DNA of 50,229 nt, taken from assembly GCA_016213725.1 (NCBI GenBank), contig JACQZS010000223.1:1-50229 (forward strand). Reading direction: 5' to 3'. Under the pieces are notes generated by a model. It was given only the letters and a program-made list of their open reading frames with translations, made no database searches and was not told where the DNA came from. The DNA comes from Acidobacteriota bacterium. GTDB lineage: Bacteria > Acidobacteriota > Terriglobia > Bryobacterales > Bryobacteraceae. The translations under genes were made by a program, and so were the position numbers. Below, piece after piece: positions 16,993-27,496 of the stretch (position 1 is its first letter; the number at the start of each line of letters is the position of its first letter).

Positions 16993-18402
16993 TCAGGCGC
17001 CCAGGCGGCATTCGGCGTGGACGGCGCGGACAGCCTTCTCGACGCCGCTCTTGCGGACGACGACGCCGATGGTGAGCTCACTGGAGCCCTGGGCGATGGC
17101 GATGATGTTGACATCCTGGGCGGAGATGGCGGTAAAGATGCGTCCGGCGAGGCCGGGGTGGCCCTTCATGCCTTCGCCCACGATGGCGATGAGGCCGACG
17201 TCGAGGTCGACATCGATGGGATGGAGATAGCCGTGGGTGAGTTCGATGGAGAAGGCTGCCTCCAGGTTCTCGATGACGGACGGCAACTCAGCCGTGCGAA
17301 TGAGGAAACAGAAGTTCTGGCGGTAGCTGGAGCTGGTGAGGGCAAGGACCTCGGCGTTGGCGGTGGCGAGGGCTTCCAGGCTGCGGGCCATGATGCGGGT
17401 GCCGCTGATGGCTGAACTGGCCGGATCGACAGTGACCAGGGCGACGTTGACCATGGAAGTGACGGCGCGGGGGCCGATGGGGCCTTCGCGGGTTTCGGGC
17501 ACGATGCGCGTGCCGGGGGCATCGAGGTTGAAGCTGTTCTTGCTCCAGACCGGGATGTCTTTCTCCATCAGGGGAGCGAGAGTGCGGGGATGGAGCACCT
17601 TGGCGCCGTTGTAGGCGAGTTCGGCGGCTTCGCGGTAGGTGATTTCGTTGAGGACCTTGGCGTCGGAGACGAGGCGGGGGTCGGCGGACATGATGCCGTC
17701 GACATCGCTCCAGATCCAGAGTTCGCCGGCATCGAGCACGGAGGCGAGGATGGAGGCGGAGAAGTCACTGCCGCCGCGGCCGAGGGTGGTGGGGCGGCCG
17801 TCGAGGGTGGAGCCGTTGAAGCCGGTGATGATGGGCAGGCGGCGGGCCTGGAGGGCGGGGGCGAGGAAGTTGGCGGCCTTTTCCCGAGTCTGCTCGATGA
17901 GGGGGCTGGCGTTGCCGAAGACGGCGTCGGTGACGACCACTTCGCGGGCGTTGAGAGCGAAGGCATCGATGCCGCGGCTTTGCAGGTGGGCGGCCATGAG
18001 GGTGGAGCTGAGGCGCTCGCCCACGGCGATGGCTTCATCGACGGAGCGCGGCGGGCGTTCGCCCAGCATGAGGACGCCGCGGGCGATGCGTTCAAATTCA
18101 GAGAGGATGTCGTCCAGGACGGGCTGGGTGTCCGCCTGGGCGGGGGGATCCAGCAACTGCTGGCAACATTCGCGATGACGGGCATCGAGCCGGGCGAGCA
18201 TCTCGTCGACTCCGCGCTCATCGCCGCCTTCGGCGTGGCGCAGGGCTTCGAGCAGCATGTCGGTGACTTTGGACATGGCCGAGACGATGACGGCGGCAGG
18301 GCGTTCCTTGTGGACGGATGCACAGATGTCCGCGGCGGAGCGGATGCGTTCGGCCGAGCCCATGCTGGTGCCGCCGAACTTCATGACGAGGAGGTCTTTC
18401 AA
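16993..18402 (-). CDS. lysC: Aspartate kinase with C-terminal ACT domains
   Basis: 469 aa. It phosphorylates aspartate, the first step to lysine, threonine, methionine and diaminopimelate. KFGGTS is at 8-13, the nucleotide/aspartate site includes GRGGSDFSA, and two ACT domains fill about 315-469, implying feedback control by end-product amino acids. The length (monofunctional, no homoserine dehydrogenase) is normal. The TTG start at 18402 is chosen because AAAGGA lies 9 nt upstream; the internal ATG at 18384 has no ribosome site. It is 42 bp (or slightly less) downstream of cmk. A link to cell-wall genes through diaminopimelate is plausible. Confidence 0.95.
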   Translation of the reverse strand: MKDLLVMKFGGTSMGSAERIRSAADICASVHKERPAAVIVSAMSKVTDMLLEALRHAEGGDERGVDEMLARLDARHRECCQQLLDPPAQADTQPVLDDILSEFERIARGVLMLGERPPRSVDEAIAVGERLSSTLMAAHLQSRGIDAFALNAREVVVTDAVFGNASPLIEQTREKAANFLAPALQARRLPIITGFNGSTLDGRPTTLGRGGSDFSASILASVLDAGELWIWSDVDGIMSADPRLVSDAKVLNEITYREAAELAYNGAKVLHPRTLAPLMEKDIPVWSKNSFNLDAPGTRIVPETREGPIGPRAVTSMVNVALVTVDPASSAISGTRIMARSLEALATANAEVLALTSSSYRQNFCFLIRTAELPSVIENLEAAFSIELTHGYLHPIDVDLDVGLIAIVGEGMKGHPGLAGRIFTAISAQDVNIIAIAQGSSELTIGVVVRKSGVEKAVRAVHAECRLGA

Positions 18403-18444
18403 CGCGATCGGTCCTTTCGAAAAACTCAGCGGTCCGCGGGGAAA

Positions 18445-19119
18445 TCAGGTCGCGGCCGGGGTACGGTCTCCGACGATGCGGAGGATGGCTTGTTCGACCT
18501 CGGCTTCGGAGAGGCCGCTGGAGTCGAGGTAGACGGCATCAGGGGCCTGGCGAAGGGGCGAGTCGGGGCGAGTGCGGTCGCGGTGGTCCCGCTCCTGCAT
18601 TTCGCGAAAGACGGCGTCGAAGTCAGCGGCCACGCCGCGGGCGGCGAGGTCCTTGACGCGCCGGTGAGCGCGGACTTCGGGACTGGCGTCGAGGAAGATC
18701 TTAGCCTCGGCATCGGGGAAGACGACGGTGCCGATATCGCGCCCCTCCATGACGGCGGAGGCGGAGTGGCCGAGGCGCTGCTGCTTGAGGACGAGCTCAC
18801 GGCGCACGCCGGAGACGGCAGAGACGACGGAGGCGCCCTGGGAGATCTCGGGCTCACGGATGGCGGCGGAGACGTCTTCTCCGTCGAGCAGGACACGATG
18901 ATCCGGGGTGAGGGTGATGTCGGCGGCGCGGGCGAGCTGCTCGAGTGCGGCCCGGTCTGCCCAATCCACGCCGCGGCGGCGCGCACCGAGAGCGACGGCG
19001 CGGTACATGGCGCCGGTGTCGATATAGACGAAACCCAGCCGCGCGGCGACGCGGCGGGCGAGTGTACTTTTGCCAGCGCCGGCAGGGCCGTCGATGGCAA
19101 CAAGGATTCTATTCTTCAA
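18445..19119 (-). CDS. cmk: Cytidylate kinase
   Basis: About 224 aa. It phosphorylates CMP/dCMP. The P-loop GPAGAGKST is near the N-terminus, followed by YIDTGAMYRAV and the substrate motif GRDIGTVVFPDA; RHRRVKDL-like basic residues and DSSGLSEAEV close the protein, all typical of Cmk. The start is uncertain: TTG at 19119 gives MKNRILVAIDG, matching family N-termini; TTG at 19128 adds three residues. No Shine-Dalgarno precedes either, but TACACT lies about 11 nt before 19119. No ATG is available in frame here. Confidence 0.93.
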   Translation of the reverse strand: MKNRILVAIDGPAGAGKSTLARRVAARLGFVYIDTGAMYRAVALGARRRGVDWADRAALEQLARAADITLTPDHRVLLDGEDVSAAIREPEISQGASVVSAVSGVRRELVLKQQRLGHSASAVMEGRDIGTVVFPDAEAKIFLDASPEVRAHRRVKDLAARGVAADFDAVFREMQERDHRDRTRPDSPLRQAPDAVYLDSSGLSEAEVEQAILRIVGDRTPAAT

Positions 19120-19157
19120 GGTAAACAACCAGTGTATCGCGGCCGGCGGGAGAGGCT

Positions 19158-19520
19158 TCAGCCGGCGGGCGGCGGATTGAGCGGATCGCGGGCGAAGATG
19201 AACTCCTCAACGGGGCGGCCGCCGATGAGATGCTCGTCGACGATGCGCTGGATGACTTCGCGGGAGGCAAGTTTGTACCAGATGCCTTCGGGGTAAACCA
19301 CGGCGATGGGCCCGTCTTCGCAGATGCGCAGGCAGTGGACCTTCGTGCGGAAAATGCCGGGATGTTCCTTCAAGCGCATTTTGAGGTAATCCCAGGATTC
19401 GAGGCTGGTTTTCCGGGAGCAACACTTGGCATCGGACTGGTCGGCGCAAAGGAAGATGTGCCGCTGCAGCTTGCCGATGCCGAGCGAAGCCGATATCTTG
19501 TGGAGCTTGTCCTGCGGCAT
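19158..19520 (-). CDS. Thioredoxin-like [2Fe-2S] ferredoxin
   Basis: 120 aa from the ATG at 19520. Cysteines C25 and C33 (LCADQSDAKCC) and C63 and C67 (HCLRIC) form the CX7C ... CX3C pattern of the thioredoxin-like ferredoxins related to the NuoE/HoxE C-terminal domain; C34 is an extra neighbour. Residues 70-95 (PIAVVYPEGIWYKLASREVIQRIVDEH) match the conserved distal part. It is a soluble one-electron carrier; the redox partner is unknown. An upstream in-frame start at 19658 would run through the divergent gene and was rejected. TATAGT lies 9 nt before the ATG. Confidence 0.88.
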   Translation of the reverse strand: MPQDKLHKISASLGIGKLQRHIFLCADQSDAKCCSRKTSLESWDYLKMRLKEHPGIFRTKVHCLRICEDGPIAVVYPEGIWYKLASREVIQRIVDEHLIGGRPVEEFIFARDPLNPPPAG

Positions 19521-19529
19521 CACACTTAC

Positions 19530-19537
19530 ACTATAGC
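19530..19537. promoter_or_regulatory. Shared back-to-back -10 (ACTATAGC) for ferredoxin and zincin genes
   Basis: The palindromic CTATAG core reads TATAGT on the minus strand, 9 nt before the ferredoxin ATG, and TATAGC on the plus strand, 7 nt before the zincin ATG. The whole gap is 24 bp, too short for two separate leadered promoters. Both mRNAs would be leaderless or nearly so. Confidence 0.45.
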
Positions 19538-19544
19538 TACGCCC

Positions 19545-19913
19545 ATGACGCCCGCTGAATTCGACCAACTGGTGGAAGAAGCCATGGACATCATCCCGCC
19601 GAGGTTCCGGAGGCGGCTGAGGAACGTGGTTTTCGTGGTGGAGGCGGAGCCGCGCCAAGCGGGATTGCTGGGCCTATACGAGGGCCGTCCGCGGACGGAA
19701 CGGAGCCTGGCGGAGCCGTTTTCGACACCCGACCGGATCACGATCTACCAGGGCCCGCACGAGCGCGCGGCGCGCAGCAAGGCGGAGCTGCGAACGCTGG
19801 TGGAGGAGACCATCTGGCACGAAGTGGCGCACTATTTCGGCCTCAACGAGCGCGAAGTCCTGATGGCCGAGAGCCGCCGGCGCAGGCGGATCGACAGGCT
19901 GCGCGGGCTCTGA
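19545..19913 (+). CDS. Small zincin-like metallopeptidase (MetH-type HExxH, DUF1025-like)
   Basis: 122 aa from the ATG at 19545. The zinc motif HEVAHYFGLNE is at 92-102 (H92, E93, H96, likely third ligand E102), as in the Zincin_1/DUF1025 family of small cytosolic metalloproteases. The N-terminal MTPAEFDQLVEEAMDIIPPR is the family's usual opening and the tail is Arg-rich. Physiological substrates are not established for the family. An in-frame start further upstream (19230) lies inside the divergent ferredoxin gene and was rejected. Confidence 0.88.
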   Translation: MTPAEFDQLVEEAMDIIPPRFRRRLRNVVFVVEAEPRQAGLLGLYEGRPRTERSLAEPFSTPDRITIYQGPHERAARSKAELRTLVEETIWHEVAHYFGLNEREVLMAESRRRRRIDRLRGL

Positions 19914-19941
19914 AGCCGGGGGGACGGATAGGGGCCGATGG

Positions 19942-19947
19942 TAAAAT
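19942..19947 (+). promoter_or_regulatory. Candidate -10 box of the YfhO-like gene (TAAAAT)
   Basis: TAAAAT ends 9 nt before the ATG at 19957, implying a leader of about 2-3 nt. There is no Shine-Dalgarno sequence in between. Confidence 0.45.
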
Positions 19948-19956
19948 CGGACTTTC

Positions 19957-21948
19957 ATGGCCAAAGCACAAGTCCACAAGCAGGCCCCCGGTCCGTTCGA
20001 ACCGCTGCCGGGCTGGAAGCTGGCGGGCGCCACCGCGTTCGTCCTACTGCTCTTCTACTTCACTCCGCTGCTGAGCCCGGGCGCCACCATCCAGTGGGAC
20101 GCCGTGGACATCAGCTACCCGGCGCAGCAGTTCTTCGCCGCGCAGGCCAAGCTGAGCCATCTACCCTTCTGGACGCCTACGCTCTTCGGCGGCTTTCCAT
20201 TCCTGGCGGATCCGCAGGTGGGGGCGTTCTATCCGCTGAACTGGCCGTTCTTTCTAGCCGGCATCACGCCGGGGATGATTGAAGCCGAACTGGCGCTGCA
20301 CTCGGTGCTGGCTTTGCTGGGGGCCTACCTGCTGCTGAAGCGGCTGAGCGGCCAAGTGCACGGAGCGCTTGTGGGCGCGCTGATCTACTCGCTGGGCGGC
20401 TTCTTCGCGGCGCACAGCTCTCATGTGGGGATGTTTCAGGGGGCGGCGCTGTTTCCATGGCTGCTGTATGCGGTGGAGCGCGCCCTGGAGGGTGCGGCAG
20501 TGCGCTGGATGACGGCCGGCGCCGCCGTGATGGGCGGCATCGTTCTTACGGGCCATATCCAAACGGCGTTCCACGCGTTTTTCGGGCTAGTGTTGTTCGC
20601 CATCTGGCGCCTGGCTTCGGAAGCTTCGCGCTGGAAGGTGCTGGTGCCGGGCATGATCTGGATTGCCGTACTCGCCCTGGGACTGAGCGCCATTGTGACT
20701 CACCCGGCGATCGAACTCGCCGGACAATCTATTCGGGCGGGCATGGACTTCAGCGACGACAGGACGGGCACACTCACGTTCGGCGCGCTCACCACTCTTG
20801 TTTACGCCAACTCGCTGGGCGTGCTGGACGGCCGGTATACCGGCGGCGGCGACATGACACACACGTACCTGTATTCCGGCCTGTTATTGCTGCCGCTGGC
20901 CGGGCTGGCGCTGAAATACAAGCCGATGAGGCTGCTGGGACTCCTGCTGGTGCTGCTGCCGGCCTGGTATATGCTCGGGCCCTCGGCCGGGCTCTATCGC
21001 GCCGGCGCCCTGATTCCCGGAATGCAGAGAGCCCCGTCGCCGGTGCATCTCTGGTTTGTGGCCGCCATGGGGCTTTCGATCCTGGCGGCGTTCGGAACGC
21101 ACGAAGCGGAGGTGAAGTGGCGAAAGCCATGGCTGGGGCTGGCGCTGTGCGCGGTGTTCGCCGTGGATCTGTGTTTCTTCAATTCGTGGAACAACCCGCT
21201 CACATACGGCCATGCCTCCTATGAAGAGATCTACGGAGTGGGCGAGAAGGCGCTGAAGTACAAAGTGGCGCCGGGGGTGCAGGCGCCCTTCCGTCTGCAC
21301 ATTCCTCCGCGCACGCCGGTGTTTGGACCGCTGAACAGCCAGTTGACGGCGCAGGTGGAGACGACCGGGGGCTACAATCCGCTGGAACTCCTGGCCTGGA
21401 GCGAGTACCTGCAGGCGGCCGAGAAGAACCACCGCCTGGTGGACGGGCTGGGGGTGATTCTGGAGGTCGATCCGAGGAAGGGCGAGGCGAACAGCAATCC
21501 GACGCTGCTGCCACGGGCGTATTTCTCGCCGGAAGTGGTGGGCGTGAAGAGCATGGCGGAGTCTCGCGCGAAGCTGCCGGGGCTGGATCCGGGGAAGCAG
21601 TCTCTGGTGCTGAATCTGCCCGCCGGAGTGGACCACGACGCGCAGGGCAAGGCGCTGGAGATGAAGGTGACGGAAGGCCGCGTGGAGGTGCGCTACTCGG
21701 CCGCATCGCCCAGCCTGTTGCGGCTGGCCGATCCCTGGTATCCGGGCTGGAAAGCCAGCGTGGACGGCAAGCCGGTGGCGCTGCTGCGGGTGAATCACGC
21801 GCTGATGGGCGCGGTAGTGCCGGCCGGCTATCACGAAGCCGTGTTCGAGTATGAGCCGCAGCACTTCCAGCGGGGGATGCAGATCACGCTGGGTTCGCTG
21901 CTGGTGCTGCTGCTGACGCTGGCGGCGTCACGGCCGCATCGCCGCTAA
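19957..21948 (+). CDS. YfhO-family polytopic membrane protein
   Basis: 663 aa. About 12 hydrophobic segments fill residues 20-420, starting with GWKLAGATAFVLLLFYFTPL. The first periplasmic loop carries WDAVDISYPAQQFFAAQ and FWTPTLFGGFPFLADPQ, an arrangement typical of YfhO and other GT-C glycosyltransferase-like proteins, with acidic residues in loop 1. A soluble C-terminal domain (about 440-640) contains the recurrent RLADPWYPGWKASVDGKPV motif, and one last transmembrane segment follows. Family members glycosylate envelope polymers in Gram-positives; here the target is unknown. The last 21 bp overlap the convergent S41 protease gene. Confidence 0.88.
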   Translation: MAKAQVHKQAPGPFEPLPGWKLAGATAFVLLLFYFTPLLSPGATIQWDAVDISYPAQQFFAAQAKLSHLPFWTPTLFGGFPFLADPQVGAFYPLNWPFFLAGITPGMIEAELALHSVLALLGAYLLLKRLSGQVHGALVGALIYSLGGFFAAHSSHVGMFQGAALFPWLLYAVERALEGAAVRWMTAGAAVMGGIVLTGHIQTAFHAFFGLVLFAIWRLASEASRWKVLVPGMIWIAVLALGLSAIVTHPAIELAGQSIRAGMDFSDDRTGTLTFGALTTLVYANSLGVLDGRYTGGGDMTHTYLYSGLLLLPLAGLALKYKPMRLLGLLLVLLPAWYMLGPSAGLYRAGALIPGMQRAPSPVHLWFVAAMGLSILAAFGTHEAEVKWRKPWLGLALCAVFAVDLCFFNSWNNPLTYGHASYEEIYGVGEKALKYKVAPGVQAPFRLHIPPRTPVFGPLNSQLTAQVETTGGYNPLELLAWSEYLQAAEKNHRLVDGLGVILEVDPRKGEANSNPTLLPRAYFSPEVVGVKSMAESRAKLPGLDPGKQSLVLNLPAGVDHDAQGKALEMKVTEGRVEVRYSAASPSLLRLADPWYPGWKASVDGKPVALLRVNHALMGAVVPAGYHEAVFEYEPQHFQRGMQITLGSLLVLLLTLAASRPHRR

Positions 21949-23442
21949 GGCGCGGGTGACGACGGGGTCTGCGCGCAGCTCGATCTCATCTCCGGCGGCG
22001 ACGCTGATGGACTGGTTGAGGATCTCCTGCTTGAGGCGGCGCTGGATGTTTTCGCGCTCGGCGGTCCATTCCGAGAGCGAAGGGCGGACGTTGCGGCGCG
22101 AGAGCCAGAGCTGGAATTCGTCGAGCAGCGCGGGGGTGATCTGCATGTCGCGAGAGGCGTCGGCGCGGTGGCCGGCCAGCCAATCTGTGGCGAATCCGGC
22201 GTAACAGGCAGTGGCTTCCAGATGCTGGCCGAGGCGGGAGTAAGGGCGCGGCTGGACGATCTGATCCGGCTCGATCCCGCCACCGCCGCGGACGGTGCGG
22301 CCCTTGGCGGTTTTGAACTCAGGCCGCGTGGTGGCAGTGGCCGCGGCGAGCTCGTTGTTCTTGAGCGGCTTCTGGATGGAGCGGCCGCTGGGCGTGTAGT
22401 AGAAGGCCGTGGTGAGGGCCAGCCCGGTGGCGTCGCTCAAAGGGAAGACGCGCTGGACCAGGCCTTTGCCGAAGGTGGTTTCGCCGAGGATCTGACCCCG
22501 GTCGTTGTCCTGAATGGCGCCGGCGACGATCTCCGCGGCGCTGGCGGTCTTGCCGTTGACCAGAACGGCGAGGGGGAACTGGTAGGGTTGCGAATCCCTG
22601 GGCGCGTCCACATTGTCCGTCTCCGTGCTGCGCCCGCGCGCGCTGAGAATGCGCGTACCGGAGGGCAGGAAGAGCGAGGCCGCCGCCAGGCCGGATTGGA
22701 GCACGCCGCCGGGATTGTCGCGCAGGTCCAGCACCAGCCCTTTGAGTTTGTGGCCGCCGAGCTGTTCGATGGCCTGCTGGAGGAGGGCGGCCGTATTGGT
22801 GTCGAAACTGGTGGCGCGGACATAGCCGATGCCGGGCTCGAGGTGGAAGCTGCGATCGACGGAAGGCGACTGCAGGTCTTCGGGCGTGAGAGTGAAGGCC
22901 ATGGGCTTGGCGGTGCCCTGGCGGCGAATGAGGATCTGGGCCTGGCGCTGGCGCGTGTAGCCGAGCAATTGGACGAGCTGTTCCAGATCCAGCCGCGAAA
23001 GGGGAATGTTGTTGATGGCGATGATCTCGTCTCCGGGCGCGAGGCCGGACTTCTGCGACGGCGAGCCGGGCGTGGTTTGCAGAATGATGACGCGGCCGGG
23101 CAGCACGCTGACGATGGAGCCGAAGCCCTTGGAAACGCTGCGCTCCATCTCCTGCAGTTGCTGGAACTGGTCCTTATCGAAAAAGACGGAGTGCGGATCC
23201 AGAGTGCGCAGCATGCCGGGAATGGCGCCGGCGTAGAGGGCCTGGTCCTCGCTGACCGCATCCGCAGCGTTGTCCAGCGTGGTGGTGAGGACATCGACGA
23301 AGCGCTTCAGTTCGCGCTCCAGTTCGTCGGTATTCGGCAGAGGCTTTGCCGGCGGCTGCGCGGTGGGGGGCTTGGGCGGCAGCTGAGCGGTCAGCGGCGG
23401 CGCGAGAAGCGAGAGAAGCAGGAGTGCCGCGGGGGCGCGCAT
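21928..23442 (-). CDS. Carboxy-terminal processing protease (S41, CtpA type)
   Basis: 504 aa from the ATG at 23442, which overlaps the Ddl stop by one base (TGATG). A signal peptide (1-19) and a Pro-rich linker precede an N-terminal helical part (40-100). The PDZ domain is at about 103-185, with APGDEIIAINNIPLSRL. The S41 core (about 200-385) has the Ser/Lys dyad S301 (NGKTASAAEIVAGA) and K326 (TTFGKGLVQ). The C-terminal 120 residues are helical. Such periplasmic proteases trim or degrade envelope proteins, including peptidoglycan hydrolases, fitting the ddl neighbour. Starts further upstream would lie inside ddl. Confidence 0.93.
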   Translation of the reverse strand: MRAPAALLLLSLLAPPLTAQLPPKPPTAQPPAKPLPNTDELERELKRFVDVLTTTLDNAADAVSEDQALYAGAIPGMLRTLDPHSVFFDKDQFQQLQEMERSVSKGFGSIVSVLPGRVIILQTTPGSPSQKSGLAPGDEIIAINNIPLSRLDLEQLVQLLGYTRQRQAQILIRRQGTAKPMAFTLTPEDLQSPSVDRSFHLEPGIGYVRATSFDTNTAALLQQAIEQLGGHKLKGLVLDLRDNPGGVLQSGLAAASLFLPSGTRILSARGRSTETDNVDAPRDSQPYQFPLAVLVNGKTASAAEIVAGAIQDNDRGQILGETTFGKGLVQRVFPLSDATGLALTTAFYYTPSGRSIQKPLKNNELAAATATTRPEFKTAKGRTVRGGGGIEPDQIVQPRPYSRLGQHLEATACYAGFATDWLAGHRADASRDMQITPALLDEFQLWLSRRNVRPSLSEWTAERENIQRRLKQEILNQSISVAAGDEIELRADPVVTRALAAMRP

Positions 23443-24422
23443 CACAGTTCGAAGCGCAGCGCCTGGCGTTGCGCGTGGCGTTCCAGGGCGAGGTCGATCA
23501 GCCTGGAGATCAGCGCAGTGAAGCCGACGCCATCGTGCTCCCACATCTTGGGGAACATGCTGATGGAGGTGAAGCCGGGAATGGTGTTGATCTCGTTGAT
23601 GTAGATCTGCCCGGTGGCCTTCTCGACCAGGAAATCGACGCGGCCCATGCCGCTGCATTCCACGGCCAGATAGCAGGCCACGGCGAGGCGGCGCACTTCC
23701 TCAATCTGCTGCGCGGTGAGATTGGGCGGGATGAGGGTGCGGGCCTTGTCGAGGAGGTATTTGTCCTCGTAGTCGTAGAACTCCTTGGAGGGGAGGATCT
23801 CGCAGGGCGTGGCGGCAGCGGGCTGGTGGTTGCCGAGCACGGCGCACTCCAACTCCTGCCCGGCGATGGAGCGCTCGATAATCACCTTGGTGTCATAGCG
23901 GGCGGCATCGGCCAGGGCGGCCGCGAGCTCTTCGCGGTTGTGAGCCTTGGCGATGCCGACGGAAGAGCCGAGATTGGCGGGCTTGACGAAGACGGGCAGG
24001 CCGAGCCGGGCGATGGCGGCATCGGGGTCGAGCGCGGAGGCAGGCTGCACGGCGTATTCGCAGATAGGCAGGCCGCGGTCCGCGCAGAGGCGCTTGAAGT
24101 GTTCCTTATCCATGGCGGCAGACGAGGCGAAGACGCCGGCGCCGACATAGGGCAGGCCGGCCATTTCGAAGAGGCCCTGGATGGTGCCGTCTTCGCCAAA
24201 GGTACCGTGGAGGACGGGAAAGACGACGTCGATGCCGGGGTTGCCGCCGGGCTCCGGGCAGATGTGCCCAGGATGCCACTTGCCCTGCTTGTCGATGAAG
24301 ACGGGCACGGGTTCAAAGCGCTGGCGATCGATGTGATCGAGGACGGCCTTGGCGGAGCGCAGCGAGATTTCATGCTCGCCGGAACGGCCTCCGTGAACCA
24401 CCGCAACTCTTAGCTTGATCAT
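23442..24422 (-). CDS. ddl: D-alanine--D-alanine ligase
   Basis: 326 aa. Joins two D-alanines with ATP for the peptidoglycan stem peptide. N-terminal VVHGGRSGEHEISLRSAK, LHGTFGEDGTIQGLFEMAGLPYVG and the C-terminal metal/D-Ala site NEINTIPGFTSISMFPKMW are all diagnostic ATP-grasp Ddl motifs. Length is typical. The ATG overlaps the arginase stop by 4 bp and its stop overlaps the protease start, so it sits in the middle of a tightly coupled operon. All catalytic regions look intact. Confidence 0.96.
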   Translation of the reverse strand: MIKLRVAVVHGGRSGEHEISLRSAKAVLDHIDRQRFEPVPVFIDKQGKWHPGHICPEPGGNPGIDVVFPVLHGTFGEDGTIQGLFEMAGLPYVGAGVFASSAAMDKEHFKRLCADRGLPICEYAVQPASALDPDAAIARLGLPVFVKPANLGSSVGIAKAHNREELAAALADAARYDTKVIIERSIAGQELECAVLGNHQPAAATPCEILPSKEFYDYEDKYLLDKARTLIPPNLTAQQIEEVRRLAVACYLAVECSGMGRVDFLVEKATGQIYINEINTIPGFTSISMFPKMWEHDGVGFTALISRLIDLALERHAQRQALRFEL

Positions 24423-25330
24423 AGAATTCGTTTCCCCATGGCGGACATCACCAGTTCGACGCCCAGCAGCGCGGTCCGGTTTGCAGTATCGAGCACAGGA
24501 TTCACCTCCACCACTTCCATGGAGCGCAGCAGGCGGGAGTCGCAGAGGATCTCCATGGCCAGGTGCGCCTCGCGGTATGAGACACCGCCGCGAACGGGCG
24601 TGCCGACTCCGGGCGCCTCGCCGGGATCGATGCCGTCCATGTCGAGAGAGAGGTGGATGCCGGCGGCGCCGCGGGAGGCGATGGAGACGGCGTCGCGCAT
24701 GACGGCGCGCATGCCGCGCTCGTCGATGTCGCGCATGGTAAAGACGGTCACGCCGGAGTTGCGGACGATGGCACGCTCCGCGGCATCGACGTCGCGGATG
24801 CCCACCAGAACCACGTTGGAGGCCGGGATGGCGGGTGAAACGCCGCAGAGGCGCGTCAGCTCTTTCGGACCGTGGCCGATGAGACAGGACAGAGGCATGC
24901 CGTGCACGTTGCCGGAGGGCGAGGAGTCCGGCGTGTTCATGTCGGTGTGGGCATCCATCCAGATGACACCGAGGGAAAGACGGCGGCGACGCAGATGAGC
25001 GGCCATGCCGTTGACGGTGCCGACCGCGATGGAGTGGTCACCGCCGAGCACCAGCGGGAACTTGCCCTGGGAGGCGGCCTTCTGGACACGCTGAGCGAGG
25101 GCCTGGCAGGTGGCGGCGATGGGCTTGAGAAAGCGCGCGTTGGCCGGGCCGGCCTTGGCCGATTCCGGCTGCTCCACGGCCACGTTGCCGAGATCTTCCA
25201 CGCTATAGCCGAGCGACTGCAGGCGCGCGTTCAGATTGGCCACGCGCAGCGCGGAAGGGCCCATATCCACGCCACGCCGCCCGGCCCCGAGGTCGAGCGG
25301 CGCGCCCAGAATGGCGATGGTCTTCGGCAT
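24419..25330 (-). CDS. rocF: Arginase
   Basis: 303 aa. Hydrolyses arginine to ornithine and urea at a two-manganese centre. Ligand motifs are GGDHS (H99), DAHTDMNTP (D126, H128, D130) and LSLDMDGIDP. The SGNVHGMP segment (139-146) is the arginase version of the substrate loop, favouring arginase over agmatinase. No urease genes are visible nearby. It lies 6 bp after asnS and overlaps ddl by 4 bp. Why it is between asnS and ddl is not obvious; all could simply share a housekeeping transcript. Confidence 0.93.
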   Translation of the reverse strand: MPKTIAILGAPLDLGAGRRGVDMGPSALRVANLNARLQSLGYSVEDLGNVAVEQPESAKAGPANARFLKPIAATCQALAQRVQKAASQGKFPLVLGGDHSIAVGTVNGMAAHLRRRRLSLGVIWMDAHTDMNTPDSSPSGNVHGMPLSCLIGHGPKELTRLCGVSPAIPASNVVLVGIRDVDAAERAIVRNSGVTVFTMRDIDERGMRAVMRDAVSIASRGAAGIHLSLDMDGIDPGEAPGVGTPVRGGVSYREAHLAMEILCDSRLLRSMEVVEVNPVLDTANRTALLGVELVMSAMGKRIL

Positions 25331-25336
25331 AGCCGG

Positions 25337-26649
<1,313 letters not shown>

Positions 26650-26650
<1 letters not shown>

Positions 26651-27480
26651 CAGAGGGACTCCAGGTTGGTGAAGATCTCGCGCGCGGAGTCGATGGGCTG
26701 AGGGAAGTCGGGAGACTCCTTCAGTTCGAGGAGCAGGGGGAACTGCGAGCCGCGGGAGCGGAGCAGCCCCAAGGCCCGTTTCCAATCGACGGTGCCGGCG
26801 GCGGCGAGTGTGGGGAAAAGGTGGTGATCGTCCTTGCCGTTGTTGTCGTGGATATGCGTGGAGCGGATGCGGTCCTGCATGAGCGTGAACGCGGTCTCTA
26901 CGCCCTCCATGATGTTGGCGTGGCCCGAATCGAAGCAGAAATGAAGGTTGAGGTGCGTGATCTCGTTGAAGCTGATGAGGCGCTCAGCGGAGGAGAGGCG
27001 GTTGGGAATGTTTTCAAGCAGGATCTCCACCCCGCGGTTCTTGGCGAAGAGGGAGAGGTCTTCGAGGGCGGTGAAGGCGGCTTCCACCTTGAAGTCGTCG
27101 TACTCCTCGCCCGCCACGCCGATGTGCTGGATAAGGTAGCGGAAGGGGATTTTCTCGGCCACTTCGATGGCGCGCTTGATCTCATCGACGCATTCCAGGC
27201 GGCGGGGTTTGGAGCGTTCCGTGATGGAGATGACCGAAGACGGGCCGGTGCGGCCCCAGCAGTCATCGTTGTACATGGGAGCGTGCAGGGAGTGGCACTG
27301 GAGCTGGGCGTCGCGGAACCAGTAGCCGAGTTCGTTCACCTGGGAGCGGTCACGGTAGTCGAAGTGCTGCCGGGCGCAGAAGATCTCCACCAGGGGGATG
27401 CCGGATGAGTGGATCCGTTCGAGCCAGACGGTATTGAGCCGGTGGCTGACCAGGACGTGGGTGGAAAGTGCGCGGTTCAT
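26650..27480 (-). CDS. Sugar phosphate isomerase/epimerase-like TIM-barrel protein
   Basis: 276 aa from the ATG at 27480. An AP-endonuclease-2/xylose-isomerase-like TIM barrel, with metal-binding positions recognisable as LLENIPNR (Glu), CFDSGHANI (Asp, His), [12 protein letters not shown] (His, Asp, His) and LLLELKES (Glu). A substrate cannot be assigned; relatives isomerise keto sugars or inositol derivatives. It is 16 bp downstream of ggt with AAGG as a ribosome site, and overlaps asnS by one base. A GATACT box within the end of ggt could give an extra promoter. Confidence 0.82.
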
Positions 27481-27496
27481 GGGCAATGCCTTCAGG

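Noticed and set aside
17590-19296. 568-codon plus-strand open frame across lysC and cmk
   Set aside because: Both opposing genes are certain; the frame has repetitive Gly/Asp/Glu content typical of antisense in high GC.
22168-23604. 478-codon plus-strand open frame opposite the S41 protease
   Set aside because: Antisense of a protease with intact Ser/Lys dyad.
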